NCBI RefSeq assembly: GCF_020181355.1
Contig: NZ_CP084004.1
Coordinates: 124,001 to 188,000 of the forward strand
Length of the DNA: 64,000 nucleotides
Reading direction: 5' to 3'
Origin: Collinsella aerofaciens
GTDB taxonomy: Bacteria > Actinomycetota > Coriobacteriia > Coriobacteriales > Coriobacteriaceae
Positions 9,315-18,275 of the stretch are shown here, piece by piece. How positions within the stretch are numbered: position 1 is the stretch's first letter; each line of letters starts with the position of its first letter. The translations under genes were made by a program, and so were the position numbers. The notes under the pieces are model-generated. The model ran no database searches. It was given only the letters and a program-made list of their open reading frames with translations, and had not been told where the DNA came from.

Positions 9315-9929
9315 TTATTGATTGATGCTGTTGGCCACGCGATCAAAATACGAGCAGGCGGCGATATGCTCCGTTATGCGTCGCTGTCCCTTGGCGGTAT
9401 CGACGTCCCACAGCTCGTAGGCACGCGCCTCGACCAGCACCACGTCAATACGGTCCTTGAGGATCGAACCGCCGCCGTCCTTGCCCTCAAGACGCATGAG
9501 CGCATCGAACAGTTCCGCCGGAAAGAGCACCGGGCTCGAAGGCTCACCGTTGCACGCAAGACGCACCGGATGCTTGCGGCCACGTTCGTCAAATGCACGA
9601 ACCATAGCCTCAAAAGAATCCGAACTCACGAGCGGCTGGTCGCCCGGCAAAAAGAGGCAACCTTTCCAGTTGCGTTCGACTCCCCACGAAAGGCCCGCAC
9701 GGACGCTTTCGCTGCGCAGCTCGCCATCGTGCAGCACGCACGGGCAATGCTTGTCCTCGCAAATCTGAGCGACCTCGGGCCAACGCGTCGAAACCACGAC
9801 GTCAAAGCCCCGGGGAACCGAATCGATGGTCCGGGCAATCAGCGGCTCGCCATAGATATCGGCAAGCATCTTGTTAGAGCCAAACCGCTTGCCCTCGCCC
9901 GAAGCCATAATGACGCATCCAAGTTTCAT
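9315..9929 (-). CDS. mocA: MocA-like molybdenum cofactor nucleotidyltransferase
   Basis: Nucleotidyltransferase of the MobA/MocA type, expected to convert molybdopterin cofactor to the cytosine dinucleotide form used by xanthine dehydrogenase-like enzymes. The protein of 204 residues has the N-terminal nucleotide-binding loop (CVIMASGEGKRFGSNK) and LFLPGDQPLVSSDSF. I chose the ATG at 9929 because AGGGGAGG lies a few bases upstream, although the frame is open further. It is upstream of and close to the hydantoinase gene. Confidence 0.88.
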   Translation of the reverse strand: MKLGCVIMASGEGKRFGSNKMLADIYGEPLIARTIDSVPRGFDVVVSTRWPEVAQICEDKHCPCVLHDGELRSESVRAGLSWGVERNWKGCLFLPGDQPLVSSDSFEAMVRAFDERGRKHPVRLACNGEPSSPVLFPAELFDALMRLEGKDGGGSILKDRIDVVLVEARAYELWDVDTAKGQRRITEHIAACSYFDRVANSINQ

Positions 9930-10016
9930 GGTGATACCTCCCCTGAAACCATCGTACCCATAACTCGCGCCGCGGGCATCTACATCGAAAGCGCTTATCC
10001 CGCACGCCCGCGATGC

Positions 10017-10055
10017 AAAAAGGGGCACCCCGCCGGTTGGCAGAGCGCCCCCTTT
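10017..10055 (-). terminator. Intrinsic terminator downstream of ygeW
   Basis: On the minus strand AAAGGGGGCGC and GTGCCCCTTT form a GC-rich stem followed by a T-run (TTTTT). It lies 24 nt after the ygeW stop and should end the dpaL-ygeY-ygeW transcript before mocA. Confidence 0.75.
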
Positions 10056-10078
10056 ACATGGCTTACCTCAACCCGGCT

Positions 10079-11281
10079 TTAGGCCTGGAACCAACGGGCG
10101 GTGTTGCGCTCGTCGAGGGCCTTGAGGGTAGCGGCGGGATCGGCAACCTTCTGCAGGAACATCATGGCTGCGATGGCGTACGGCTTGTAGCTGGCCTCCT
10201 TGTACATGCCCACGCGGTGCATGTCGAAGACGTCGGCGTTGACCTCGCCGTGCTCGCAGGAGACACCGGAGATGTCGGCGGGCAGCGGGTGCATAAAGAT
10301 GGTGTCCTGGCCGTTGGCAGTCTTCTCCATGAGCTCGGTCGTGGAGCACCAATCCTGATGGGTGGCGTTCTGAGCGAGCAGCTCCTTCTCGAGCGCAGCG
10401 ATGCCGGCGTCGTCGCCCTCGGCGTACAGGTTGGTACGCTTCTCCATGGCGGCAAACGGAGCCCAGCTCTTGGGGATCACAATGTCGGCGCCTTCGAAGG
10501 CCTCGGCCATGGTGTTGACCTGCTTAAAGGTGGTGCCGGACTCGGCGGCATAGCCCTTGGCGCGCTCGACGACCTCGGGCATGAGGTCGTAGCCCTCGGG
10601 GTGAGCCAGGGTGACGTCCATGCCAAAACGGGGCAGCAGGCTGATCAGCGACTGCGGGCAGGACAGCGGCTTGCCGTAAGAGGGCGAATAGGCCCAGGTG
10701 ACGGCAACCTTCTTGCCCTTGAGGTTCTCAAGGCCGCCAAACTCGTTGATGAGGTAGAGCATGTCGGCAGAAGACTGCGTGGGGTGGTCGGAGTCGGACT
10801 GCAGGGAGATGAGCGTGGGACGGTGATCCAGAACGCCGTCCTCGTAGGCCTGCTGTACGGACTCGGAGACCTCGGCCATGTAGGCGTCGCCCTTGCCGAT
10901 GTACATGTCGTCGCGGATGCCGATGACGTCGGCCATGAAGGAGATCATGGTAGCGGTCTCGCGGACGGTCTCGCCGTGAGCGATCTGGGACTTCTTCTCG
11001 TCCAGGTCCTGCAGCTCAAGGCCGAGCAGGTTGGCGGCCTTAGAGAAGGAGAAGCGCGTACGGGTGGAGTTGTCGCGGAACAGCGAGACGGCAAGACCGG
11101 AGTCGAAGATCTTGGACGAAACGTTGTTCTCACGCAGCTCGCGCAGGGCGTCGGCGACGATGTAGAGCGCCTTAAGCTCATCGGTGGTCTTGTCCCAGGT
11201 GTGCAGGAAGTCGCTGCCGTACATACCCTTAAAATCGAGGCCGTTCAGCTGCTCGACGAGCTCGGTAAACTTAGCGTCCAT
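10079..11281 (-). CDS. ygeW: YgeW, carbamoyltransferase-family protein
   Basis: Member of the aspartate/ornithine carbamoyltransferase superfamily, YgeW branch, whose natural substrate is not settled. The 400-residue product carries the carbamoyl-phosphate loop FRDNSTRTRFSF, the HPTQSSADM motif and HPLPADISG. Start chosen at 11281, with AAAGGA upstream; the longer open frame has no comparable start. It follows ygeY and is thought to act on a carbamoylated purine-breakdown intermediate. No carbamate kinase gene, its usual partner, is present in the window. Confidence 0.92.
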   Translation of the reverse strand: MDAKFTELVEQLNGLDFKGMYGSDFLHTWDKTTDELKALYIVADALRELRENNVSSKIFDSGLAVSLFRDNSTRTRFSFSKAANLLGLELQDLDEKKSQIAHGETVRETATMISFMADVIGIRDDMYIGKGDAYMAEVSESVQQAYEDGVLDHRPTLISLQSDSDHPTQSSADMLYLINEFGGLENLKGKKVAVTWAYSPSYGKPLSCPQSLISLLPRFGMDVTLAHPEGYDLMPEVVERAKGYAAESGTTFKQVNTMAEAFEGADIVIPKSWAPFAAMEKRTNLYAEGDDAGIAALEKELLAQNATHQDWCSTTELMEKTANGQDTIFMHPLPADISGVSCEHGEVNADVFDMHRVGMYKEASYKPYAIAAMMFLQKVADPAATLKALDERNTARWFQA

Positions 11282-11482
11282 GGAAATGTCCTTTCTAAAG
11301 ATGAAACGATCGCAATGAGTAGATGTGCTCCGCCATGCGCGTGTGGCTAGAACATGCAGAGCACCATGACGAGGACCCGCCACCGTTGAGGAAGCATGGG
11401 AGATAACGACCGCGGGCCCCAAGTCAACAGGGGGTGCCGGGGACACGAGCGGCCCCCGGCTCAACAAAATCGAGGAATGGGA

Positions 11483-12868
11483 CTAATCGATCTTGTTGTT
11501 GGTCAGACCGGCGCGGAACACGGTGGCATCGCCATCGGCCTGGCTCGGATCGTAGAGGTTCAGGGCAGCCACGTACATGGCGGCAGCGGTGACCAGGTCG
11601 TCCTTGTAGGTGACCTCGTTGGGAGCGTGAGCCTGAGACTCGGCACCCGGGCCAAAGCCCACGCAGGGGATGCCGTAGCGGCCCTGGATGGAAACGCAGT
11701 TCGTGGAGAAGGTCCACTTGTCGCACAGCGGGCGACCGGTGCGCTTGTCCATGCTGGGCTCGCAGCCGATGCGCTCGTCACCAAACATGGCCTTGTGGGC
11801 GTCGACGAGGGCCTTGACGTGCGGAGCGGTCTCCTTGTTGATCCACGTGGGGAAGTAAGCCTCGGTCTCGTAGACCTCGCCGGTCCAGGACGGACGGTCG
11901 TACATGTACATGGAGACCTTCACGTCGTCGCCGTACTTCTTGGCGGCCGGCAGGTTGCGGATCTCGTCCAGGCAGGACTCCCAGGTCTCACCGGCGGTCA
12001 TGCGACGGTCGATGGAGATGGCGCAGGAGTCAGCGACAGCGCAGCGGCTGGGACTGGTGTAGAAGATCTGGCTGACGGTGCAGGTGCCGCGGCCCAGGAA
12101 GCGGGCATCCTCGAAGTGCTCGGGGTTGTACTTGGGGTCGAGCATCTTGACGAGACCCTTGATGTCGGTCGACTCGTCGCAGCCGTTGTTGTTGAGAGCG
12201 CGGACGTCGGCGATGATGTCGGCCATCTTGTAGATGGCGTTGTCGCCGCGGTCGGGAGCGGAGCCGTGGCAGGAGGTGCCGTGAACGTCGACGCGGATCT
12301 CCATGCGGCCGCGGTGACCGCGATAGATGCCGCCGTCGGTGGGCTCGGTGGAAATGACGAACTCGGGCTTAATGCCGTCCTTGTTGTAGATGTACTGCCA
12401 GCACATGCCGTCGCAGTCCTCTTCCTGGACGGTGCCGACGACCATGATCTTGTAACCCTCGGGGATGAGGCCCATGTCCTTCATCATCTTGGCAGCGTAG
12501 GTAGCGGAAGCCATGCCGCCCTCCTGGTCAGAGCCGCCGCGGCCGTAGATGATCTCGTCGGTCTCGTAGCCCTCATAGGGATCGGCGTCCCAGTTCTCAA
12601 TGTTGCCGATGCCGACGGTGTCGATGTGGGAGTCGATGGCGATAATCTTGTCGCCCTCGCCCATAAAGCCCATGACGTTGCCCAGGCCGTCGACCTTGAC
12701 CTCGTCATAGCCAAGGCTCTCCATCTCGGCCTTGATGCAGGCAACAACCTCACCCTCCTCGCAGGACTCAGAGGGATGGCTAATCATTGCGCGAAGAAAA
12801 CGCGTCATATCAGCACGGTGGGACTCAGCAGCAGCCTTGATAGCGTCGAAATCGAGTTCTTTAGCCAT
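11483..12868 (-). CDS. ygeY: YgeY-family selenium metabolism-linked M20 hydrolase
   Basis: M20 metallopeptidase/amidohydrolase related to ArgE and DapE. The 461 residues include the metal-binding [11 protein letters not shown] (about residue 97) and the catalytic EEDCDG segment. YgeY proteins co-occur with selenium-dependent molybdenum hydroxylases and have been linked to anaerobic urate breakdown. It lies between dpaL and ygeW, all on the minus strand. The substrate, probably an N-carbamoyl or peptide-like intermediate, is inferred. Confidence 0.92.
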   Translation of the reverse strand: MAKELDFDAIKAAAESHRADMTRFLRAMISHPSESCEEGEVVACIKAEMESLGYDEVKVDGLGNVMGFMGEGDKIIAIDSHIDTVGIGNIENWDADPYEGYETDEIIYGRGGSDQEGGMASATYAAKMMKDMGLIPEGYKIMVVGTVQEEDCDGMCWQYIYNKDGIKPEFVISTEPTDGGIYRGHRGRMEIRVDVHGTSCHGSAPDRGDNAIYKMADIIADVRALNNNGCDESTDIKGLVKMLDPKYNPEHFEDARFLGRGTCTVSQIFYTSPSRCAVADSCAISIDRRMTAGETWESCLDEIRNLPAAKKYGDDVKVSMYMYDRPSWTGEVYETEAYFPTWINKETAPHVKALVDAHKAMFGDERIGCEPSMDKRTGRPLCDKWTFSTNCVSIQGRYGIPCVGFGPGAESQAHAPNEVTYKDDLVTAAAMYVAALNLYDPSQADGDATVFRAGLTNNKID

Positions 12869-12942
12869 TGTTCATAACCTTTCAAACGAAGGAATCTACC
12901 TGTGAGGTGGCGGAGCGATACCTATTTACTCCGCCCCAACGA

Positions 12943-14157
12943 TTAGCAAGTGGGATATTCGCCTTCCCAAACAATGCGGCGATACTGGTCGGGATCGGTG
13001 TCGCCCTCGGTGGAGAAGCAGAGCACGGAGCTCGTCTTGTCCAGGCCGATGAGCTCCTTGAGCTCGGCGTACTCGGGATCGAGCATGAGGGTCTCGACCA
13101 GGCCGGTGGTCACAGCGCCGGACTCGCCGGAGATGACGCGCGGGTCGCCCTTCTCGGGGGCGCCTAGGGTGCGCATGCCGCGAGCGGTGACCCAGTCGGG
13201 GCAGGACACGAAGGCGGTAGCGTGGTTGCGCAGGATATCCCAGCCCAGGATATTGGGCTCGCCACAGCACAGGCCGGCCATGATGGAGGGCATGTCGCCG
13301 TCCACGATGCGCGGGTCGCCGTCGCCGGCGGCAGCGCCCTTGTACAGGCAGGCGGCCGGAGCGCACTCGACCACGACGAAGGTGGGCGGGTTATCGGGAT
13401 ACAGGTTGGTGAAGTAGCCCACCACGGCGCCGGCGAGCGAACCCACGCCAGCCTGGACAAACACGTGCGTCGGGCGGTTGATGGCCATCTCGCGCAGCTG
13501 CTCGGCAGCCTCGGAAGCCATGGTGCCGTAACCCTCCATGATCCAGGACGGGATCTTCTCGTAGCCCTCCCAGGCGGTGTCCTGAACGATGACGCCGCGC
13601 TCGCAGGCGTCGGCCTCGGCGGCGGCCATGCGCACGCACTCGTCGTAGTTGACCTCTTCGATGGTCACCGTGGCGCCCTCGGCGGCGATGTTATCGAAGC
13701 GGGGCTTGGTGGAACCCTTGGGCATGTGCACGACGGCCTTCTGGCCGAGCCTGTTGGCAGCCCATGCCACGCCGCGGCCATGGTTGCCGTCGGTGGCGGT
13801 AAAGAAGGTGGCCTGGCCAAAGTCCTTGGCAAGCTGATCGGAGGTCAGGTAATCGAAGGTGCACTCGGCAACGTCCTTGCCGGTCTCGTCGGCAATGTAG
13901 TTGGCCATGGCAAACGAGCCGCCCAGGACCTTAAAGGCGTTGAGGCCAAAGCGATAGCTCTCGTCCTTAACGCACAGGTTGGACAGGCCCAGGCGCGCGG
14001 CCTGGCCGTCCAGGCGGGCAAGCGGAGTGACGGTGTACTGGGGGAACGACTGGTGGAAGGCACGGGCCTTCTTCACGTGGTCGAGGCTCATGATTCCCAA
14101 GTGCTTGTCATCGCTCTTGGGCATCGTGTTGCCCGCCCACTGGATCTTATCGGCCAT
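12943..14157 (-). CDS. dpaL: Diaminopropionate ammonia-lyase (YgeX)
   Basis: PLP enzyme that converts 2,3-diaminopropionate to pyruvate and two ammonia through 2-aminoacrylate. The 404-residue sequence has the fold-type II lysine in GLNAFKVLGGSFAM, the TDGNHGRGVAW phosphate loop and a downstream GVGSLAGAVVG motif. First gene of the dpaL-ygeY-ygeW unit, transcribed away from a YheO-type regulator. Two matching dyads in the shared upstream region suggest control by that regulator. RidA at 37.2 kb would deal with the aminoacrylate by-product. Confidence 0.94.
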   Translation of the reverse strand: MADKIQWAGNTMPKSDDKHLGIMSLDHVKKARAFHQSFPQYTVTPLARLDGQAARLGLSNLCVKDESYRFGLNAFKVLGGSFAMANYIADETGKDVAECTFDYLTSDQLAKDFGQATFFTATDGNHGRGVAWAANRLGQKAVVHMPKGSTKPRFDNIAAEGATVTIEEVNYDECVRMAAAEADACERGVIVQDTAWEGYEKIPSWIMEGYGTMASEAAEQLREMAINRPTHVFVQAGVGSLAGAVVGYFTNLYPDNPPTFVVVECAPAACLYKGAAAGDGDPRIVDGDMPSIMAGLCCGEPNILGWDILRNHATAFVSCPDWVTARGMRTLGAPEKGDPRVISGESGAVTTGLVETLMLDPEYAELKELIGLDKTSSVLCFSTEGDTDPDQYRRIVWEGEYPTC

Positions 14158-14249
14158 ACGGTGAACTCCTTAAGTCCTCTCTTGCCGGCCCCCGCATACG
14201 CGTTTCAGCCCATTCCCATTCATGCGACTGAACTTTTATGTGGATGCCA

Positions 14250-14264
14250 AACAAAAAGTTTGTT
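14250..14264. promoter_or_regulatory. Candidate operator dyad 1 (dpaL-yheO intergenic)
   Basis: The 15-mer AACAAAAAGTTTGTT is a perfect dyad of the form AACAAA-N3-TTTGTT. It lies 93 nt upstream of dpaL. A second copy with the same arms is 51 nt away (centre to centre), a spacing close to five helical turns. A binding site for the adjacent YheO-type regulator is the simplest reading. Confidence 0.55.
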
Positions 14265-14300
14265 AGCACTGTTCTATCACACTTTTTGATTGGCAAACCT

Positions 14301-14315
14301 AACAAATTGTTTGTT
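14301..14315. promoter_or_regulatory. Candidate operator dyad 2 (dpaL-yheO intergenic)
   Basis: AACAAATTGTTTGTT repeats the arms AACAAA and TTTGTT of the dyad at 14250. It is about 120 nt upstream of the regulator start at 14435. The pair could serve autoregulation of the regulator and control of dpaL. No binding data exist. Confidence 0.55.
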
Positions 14316-14434
14316 GCCGTAATCGGTACCTTATCGCCGACGAACGGTTACATAACGCAGCAACGCTTTCGTTATTTGCGAACAGGTGTGGTTTATGGCA
14401 AAGTATGCCCAAACTAATTTTTAGGAAGGCACCC

Positions 14435-15088
14435 ATGACCCCGTCACAGATTGAGTTTTACAAGCGCCTCGCACACGGTCTGGCGCTCCAGTTTGGCCCC
14501 AACTGCGAAGTCGTCGTCCACGATCTGGAGACCGAGGACGTGGACCACTCCATCGTAGTGATCGAAAACGGCCACGTCAGCGGGCGCAAACTGGGTGACG
14601 GTCCCAGCCATATTGTGCTTGAGTCCATGCACGATGGCACCACCGACGTGCACGACCGCGAGCCATACCTCACCAAAACCGCCGATGGCAAGCTGCTCAA
14701 GTCCTCGACCATCTTTATCCGCAACGACGAAGGCAAGCCCGTCGGCATTTTGGGCATCAACTTTGACATTACGCTTATGAAGGCTTTTGAGCGCTCGCTC
14801 GACGCTTTCACCGGCACCGGCGGCACGGGCTATACCGAGCCCGAGCCCATCACCAAAAACATCGGCGACCTGCTCGAAGACCTACTGCGCGAGTGCGAAC
14901 AGTTTGTGGGCAAGCCCGCGGCGCTCATGACCAAAGACGAGCGCATTCGTGCCATTGGCTACCTCGACCGTCGCGGTGCCTTCCTCATTTCCAAGTCGAG
15001 CGAGCGCGCCTGCGAGTTCTTTGGCATCTCCAAGTACAGCTTCTATAGCTACCTCAATGAGGCCAAGGCGGCGACCGGCGACAAGTAG
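14435..15088 (+). CDS. YheO-type PAS/HTH transcriptional regulator
   Basis: The 217-residue protein has the N-terminal YheO-like PAS domain (about residues 10-120; VVHDLETEDVDHSIVVIENGHVSGR) and a C-terminal HTH segment (FGISKYSFYSYL). Relatives such as DauR control amino acid and nitrogen compound catabolism. The start at 14435 follows TTTTTAGGAAGG; an in-frame ATG at 14405 lacks a ribosome binding site. Divergent from dpaL across a region with two identical-arm dyads. A paralogue is at 36398 beside the NCS2 permease. Confidence 0.88.
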   Translation: MTPSQIEFYKRLAHGLALQFGPNCEVVVHDLETEDVDHSIVVIENGHVSGRKLGDGPSHIVLESMHDGTTDVHDREPYLTKTADGKLLKSSTIFIRNDEGKPVGILGINFDITLMKAFERSLDAFTGTGGTGYTEPEPITKNIGDLLEDLLRECEQFVGKPAALMTKDERIRAIGYLDRRGAFLISKSSERACEFFGISKYSFYSYLNEAKAATGDK

Positions 15089-15211
15089 GCACTCGCTTGG
15101 ATTGCCCCTCCCCTTTTGGGCGCGAGTTCTGGAAAGCACGAATCCAAGACCGAGCCGCTTGGGAAGTTCCATATAATCGATGTCATTAGTATTTCGAAAG
15201 GATGGAACAGA

Positions 15212-16201
15212 ATGGCGTTGAGCAAGGCATCATGCACCGGTCGCGGATTGATTCCGGCAATTGGTGGACATGTGCACCGCATGTTCGATGAGGGTGAAGA
15301 CGACCTGTTTTCGCTGAGCCTTGACGATGTGATGGATGATCGCCCGTGGACCGCCGACGAACTCATGGGCGGCGGCGGGGCTCGCCCGTCAAGCCCCAAT
15401 CCCGCACTTGCGCCTAAGACCGCATCTGCGCCGACTCCTGCGCAGCCGGCTGTTTCGACGCCCGCGCCTACACCCGCACCCACTTCGGCGCCCACGCCCG
15501 CTCCCCGCCCCGCAAGCGACCCGTCCGAGACGGCGGCATTTCTCGCAGCAGCGACGCAGGGCAAATCGGCCGACAGCACCGTTATGTACAGCGCCCAGCA
15601 GTTGCCTGTTCCTGCGGCACGCAAGCCTCCGGTCGCAAGGCTCGATGAGCCCGTTGCCCGTCAGGTTGCCTACGATTCCTGGGCCGCAGCCGATCTGGAT
15701 GAGACCTCTACCGGCATGCCGGCGCTCGACGTTCCAGTTAACCCGCTTTTTGCCGCCAACACGAGCGCCGCAGACTATGAGGGCGGTACGGCATATTCCG
15801 ATTATTCCGATGGCTATGCTGGCAACGGTCGCATCGAGACAGAGGATTATGGCACCGCATCGAGCGATTATCCCAACGATCCGTACGCTGCCACGCCTGC
15901 ACCGGAATATGACCCGGAGGCCGCGTCCGCGCCGGCGTATACCAAAAGCACGGGCGAAGAGCGCTTCGCCGATTATTACGCCGAGGAAAAGGCGCTGCGT
16001 TTCTCGGAATTTCCGCAGGCTGTCAAGGTTGCCTTTATCGCCATTATCATTGCCCTGCTCGGCGTCATTGCGTTTGAGGGATTCCAGCTGTTCCGCGGCC
16101 CCACCCAAGCGGAGTCGGAGACCCAGCAAAAAGAGGACGATAACCAGTACCTGGACATCAACACCCTCAAGGGCGACCCCAACGACGGAGACGACGAGTA
16201 G
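15212..16201 (+). CDS. Single-pass membrane protein with Pro/Ala/Thr-rich linker
   Basis: Unrecognised protein of 329 residues. It has a hydrophilic N-terminal part, a low-complexity proline/alanine/threonine stretch (about residues 62-95), a long acidic and tyrosine-rich region, one clear membrane segment near the C-terminus (VAFIAIIIALLGVIAFEGF) and an acidic tail. Start chosen at 15212 with GAAAGGA upstream; a TATAAT box is at 15172-15177. No partner gene is evident, and it forms the left border of the accessory island. Function unknown. Confidence 0.7.
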   Translation: MALSKASCTGRGLIPAIGGHVHRMFDEGEDDLFSLSLDDVMDDRPWTADELMGGGGARPSSPNPALAPKTASAPTPAQPAVSTPAPTPAPTSAPTPAPRPASDPSETAAFLAAATQGKSADSTVMYSAQQLPVPAARKPPVARLDEPVARQVAYDSWAAADLDETSTGMPALDVPVNPLFAANTSAADYEGGTAYSDYSDGYAGNGRIETEDYGTASSDYPNDPYAATPAPEYDPEAASAPAYTKSTGEERFADYYAEEKALRFSEFPQAVKVAFIAIIIALLGVIAFEGFQLFRGPTQAESETQQKEDDNQYLDINTLKGDPNDGDDE

Positions 16202-16338
16202 CGAGAGCTGAAGGCGGCCGCTGGATCCCGCATCCAGCACCGGCTTCTAAGTGCTGTTTTGTCATCCAGCTACACTTTTCCGAAGTTTTAAGGTGCCTAT
16301 TTCGACACTTTTCCGGATTTTATACTCTGTCCCTCCAG

Positions 16339-16632
16339 ATGCGCTTTACGGTGCAGGCATTGGAAGAAGGGCCATGTGCCGCTGGCGGCCCACATGTTCT
16401 GCAGATCAAGCTGCTCGGAGACGATTCGCGCGAGCCATCTAGCTGGAAGCTCTTCGCCGACGGCGCGTGCGTTGCGGACGGATCCGGCGCCTTTGCCCGC
16501 GAGTGCTTCTGCGAGGGCGCCGAGGTGTTTTTGGACCTGTGCCGAGATGCCGTCGAGGCTGCCGAGCTGCGTCAATGGAGCCAGAGGGAATACGAGCTGC
16601 TGAGCGCCGCGCGTGGGGTTGCTATGGCGTAA
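16339..16632 (+). CDS. Small uncharacterised protein, duplicated 1.85 kb away
   Basis: A 97-residue product of unknown function with no clear ribosome binding site. Its last 66 residues reappear, truncated, at 18276-18537. Between the two copies the plus-strand frame differs at about 9 residues, whereas the overlapping minus-strand frame differs at about 19, which argues that the plus frame is or was the coding one. The block ECFCEGAEVFLDLCRDA is unchanged. A TATACT box lies at 16321-16326. It overlaps the left copy of a 200-bp direct repeat flanking the AbiE operon. Confidence 0.45.
   Translation: MRFTVQALEEGPCAAGGPHVLQIKLLGDDSREPSSWKLFADGACVADGSGAFARECFCEGAEVFLDLCRDAVEAAELRQWSQREYELLSAARGVAMA
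16428..16627 (+). repeat. Left copy of 200-bp direct repeat flanking abiE
   Basis: Aligns without gaps to 18276-18475 (constant offset of 1848 bases), with scattered substitutions. The two copies enclose the abiEi-abiEii operon and its operator. This suggests either a tandem duplication into which the module settled or duplication on integration. Confidence 0.75.
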
Positions 16633-16654
16633 GCGAGAGATCTCAGCAGTGTTA

Positions 16655-17488
16655 CTAACGAGCAGAATCGATTTTTGCAATCAAATCGTTCGCCCATGCC
16701 ACGGCATCATCGACAGTCGGCAAAACGTTAAGTCCTTCCGCCTGGGAGAAATACAGTGAGTCCCAGCCCACTCCCCTCGAGATCATTGGAGGCCACTCCT
16801 GCTCCGCACGATACGTAAAGAGTCTGATACAAACCTCTCGAGTTTTTAGGTAATCAATTTCCCCGTTGGAAATTGCAATCTGGAGATCTATCAGATCATG
16901 GGCGCGCTCGCTGCCGGGGCTGCTCGCAGCATGAAGTTTCTGGGCAATCTGATGCTCGAGCCTCATGCACGGAACCGGCCCCGGTTCGGGAAACCCGAGA
17001 CCTTTCAATATTGCCGCAGCTTCAGGCGAGGAAACCATATCGGGATCGTCGGCGTCGCCGATTTCGTTATGACCGACCTCAAGCGGCAGCGTCATCCACG
17101 ATTTACCATTGTAGGCAATCTTGATTTCGAACGGACGCATGACGTAAGCAGTTGGAATTCCCTTCGGAGATGCGGGCTCCCTCGGAACAATGGCACCCGA
17201 GAATCCGTTCCAGCCTATAGTGAGCGAATCTTCAAGCTTCGTCATGTAATCGTTCAGTGAGGATGCCCTAGCGGTATCGAGGTCGCGCGAGAACCGCGTG
17301 ACATCCTTCCCAAAGCGAATCTTCAGGGCATTTCCACCCTTTGCGGCTCCATCGGGTAGCATCTGCCCAACAACAACGGCCGCAATGAGCCTTTTAACAC
17401 GGCCCGGTTCTTCGCCCAAATCAGTGCAGAGTCGGTCTATCGCTATGTCAAGGTTACGTCTGCTGGTTGGCTTCTTGACTTCCTTCAC
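16655..17488 (-). CDS. abiEii: AbiEii-family nucleotidyltransferase toxin
   Basis: Toxin of a type IV toxin-antitoxin/abortive infection pair; family members are nucleotidyltransferases that act on tRNA or other nucleotide substrates. In the 277-residue protein the motif KGGNALKIRFG followed by RFSRDLD corresponds to the GG-(x)n-DLD catalytic signature. Its start overlaps the abiEi stop by 4 nt, so the two are translationally coupled. Expected role is phage defence or plasmid-type stabilisation. Confidence 0.85.
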   Translation of the reverse strand: MKEVKKPTSRRNLDIAIDRLCTDLGEEPGRVKRLIAAVVVGQMLPDGAAKGGNALKIRFGKDVTRFSRDLDTARASSLNDYMTKLEDSLTIGWNGFSGAIVPREPASPKGIPTAYVMRPFEIKIAYNGKSWMTLPLEVGHNEIGDADDPDMVSSPEAAAILKGLGFPEPGPVPCMRLEHQIAQKLHAASSPGSERAHDLIDLQIAISNGEIDYLKTREVCIRLFTYRAEQEWPPMISRGVGWDSLYFSQAEGLNVLPTVDDAVAWANDLIAKIDSAR

Positions 17489-18012
17489 GACAGCTCCTTC
17501 ATCAGTCTCTCATGCTCATTGGAGGTAATAAGGCCCTCGGCTTGAGCGTGCTTGGTTGCCTCGATGAGGCGTTCGGTCATAACGGACCCCTTACAAGCCT
17601 CAATCGCATCAGCAACGCATTGAGAAGGGATTCCTTCATAGAACGTCGTTTTCGCATTCTCTGGAGCGGGCACTGTTTTTACCCAAGCTGGCAGTTTGCG
17701 GCGAATACGCTTTGGTGTTGCCACGGTCACGGCACGAGGATCAACAAGTGCAAGTGCATGCATAGAAAGCACTGATTCGCCCCACAGGAAACCCTCGTCA
17801 CCAACAAGAGCCACTGCCTCCGCAAAGACGTCACGGGGCGTCGGAACCCATTGGGTGAGCTTGTACACTCCATGTCCTCGGCGCATCAATTTCCCAGTGG
17901 CACACCATCGGCTCAGTTCTCCGGTGGTTACGCCAATCTCGCGTGCCTGCGCAGCAGTCACGATGCCGTAGCCATCTGCCGCCAGTTCGAATATTTCATC
18001 AAAGTGTTTCAT
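17485..18012 (-). CDS. abiEi: AbiEi-family antitoxin / transcriptional regulator
   Basis: The 175-residue protein has an N-terminal winged helix (VTAAQAREIGVTTGELSRWC) and the GHGVYKL segment, followed by an AbiEi C-terminal domain. In the family it represses its own operon and neutralises AbiEii without direct contact. Located immediately upstream of abiEii, with a 12-bp perfect inverted repeat overlapping its start codon, a likely autoregulatory operator. Confidence 0.85.
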   Translation of the reverse strand: MKHFDEIFELAADGYGIVTAAQAREIGVTTGELSRWCATGKLMRRGHGVYKLTQWVPTPRDVFAEAVALVGDEGFLWGESVLSMHALALVDPRAVTVATPKRIRRKLPAWVKTVPAPENAKTTFYEGIPSQCVADAIEACKGSVMTERLIEATKHAQAEGLITSNEHERLMKELS

Positions 18013-18048
18013 GTCAAAAGACTAACACTTTTGTATGTCTTTTGACAT
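18011..18048. promoter_or_regulatory. Candidate AbiEi operator palindrome
   Basis: ATGTCAAAAGAC (18011-18022) and GTCTTTTGACAT (18037-18048) are perfect 12-nt inverted repeats separated by 14 nt. The left arm includes the abiEi start codon. Autoregulation through inverted repeats in the promoter is known for AbiEi proteins, so this is the probable binding site. Confidence 0.7.
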
Positions 18049-18275
18049 AGACATGGTCTTAATCAAGCATTAGAGATCTATTTAAATTCGTATAGCATTG
18101 CAATCGCCCTCTCTGAATTCGAAGCCCGCGCCGACAGCATGCGGAACTAAAAAGTACCGGCAAGAACGATATCGAATGAAATCGCTCCCGCTGGCATATA
18201 TCTTACCATATAAACGAACACGTGTTCGTTCTCATCAATTATCGATTTATCACACGCCCGCTTTAGCCGCTGCCC

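Noticed and set aside
16297-16680. Minus-strand open frame overlapping the small duplicated gene
   Set aside because: The two repeat copies conserve the plus frame much better than this one.
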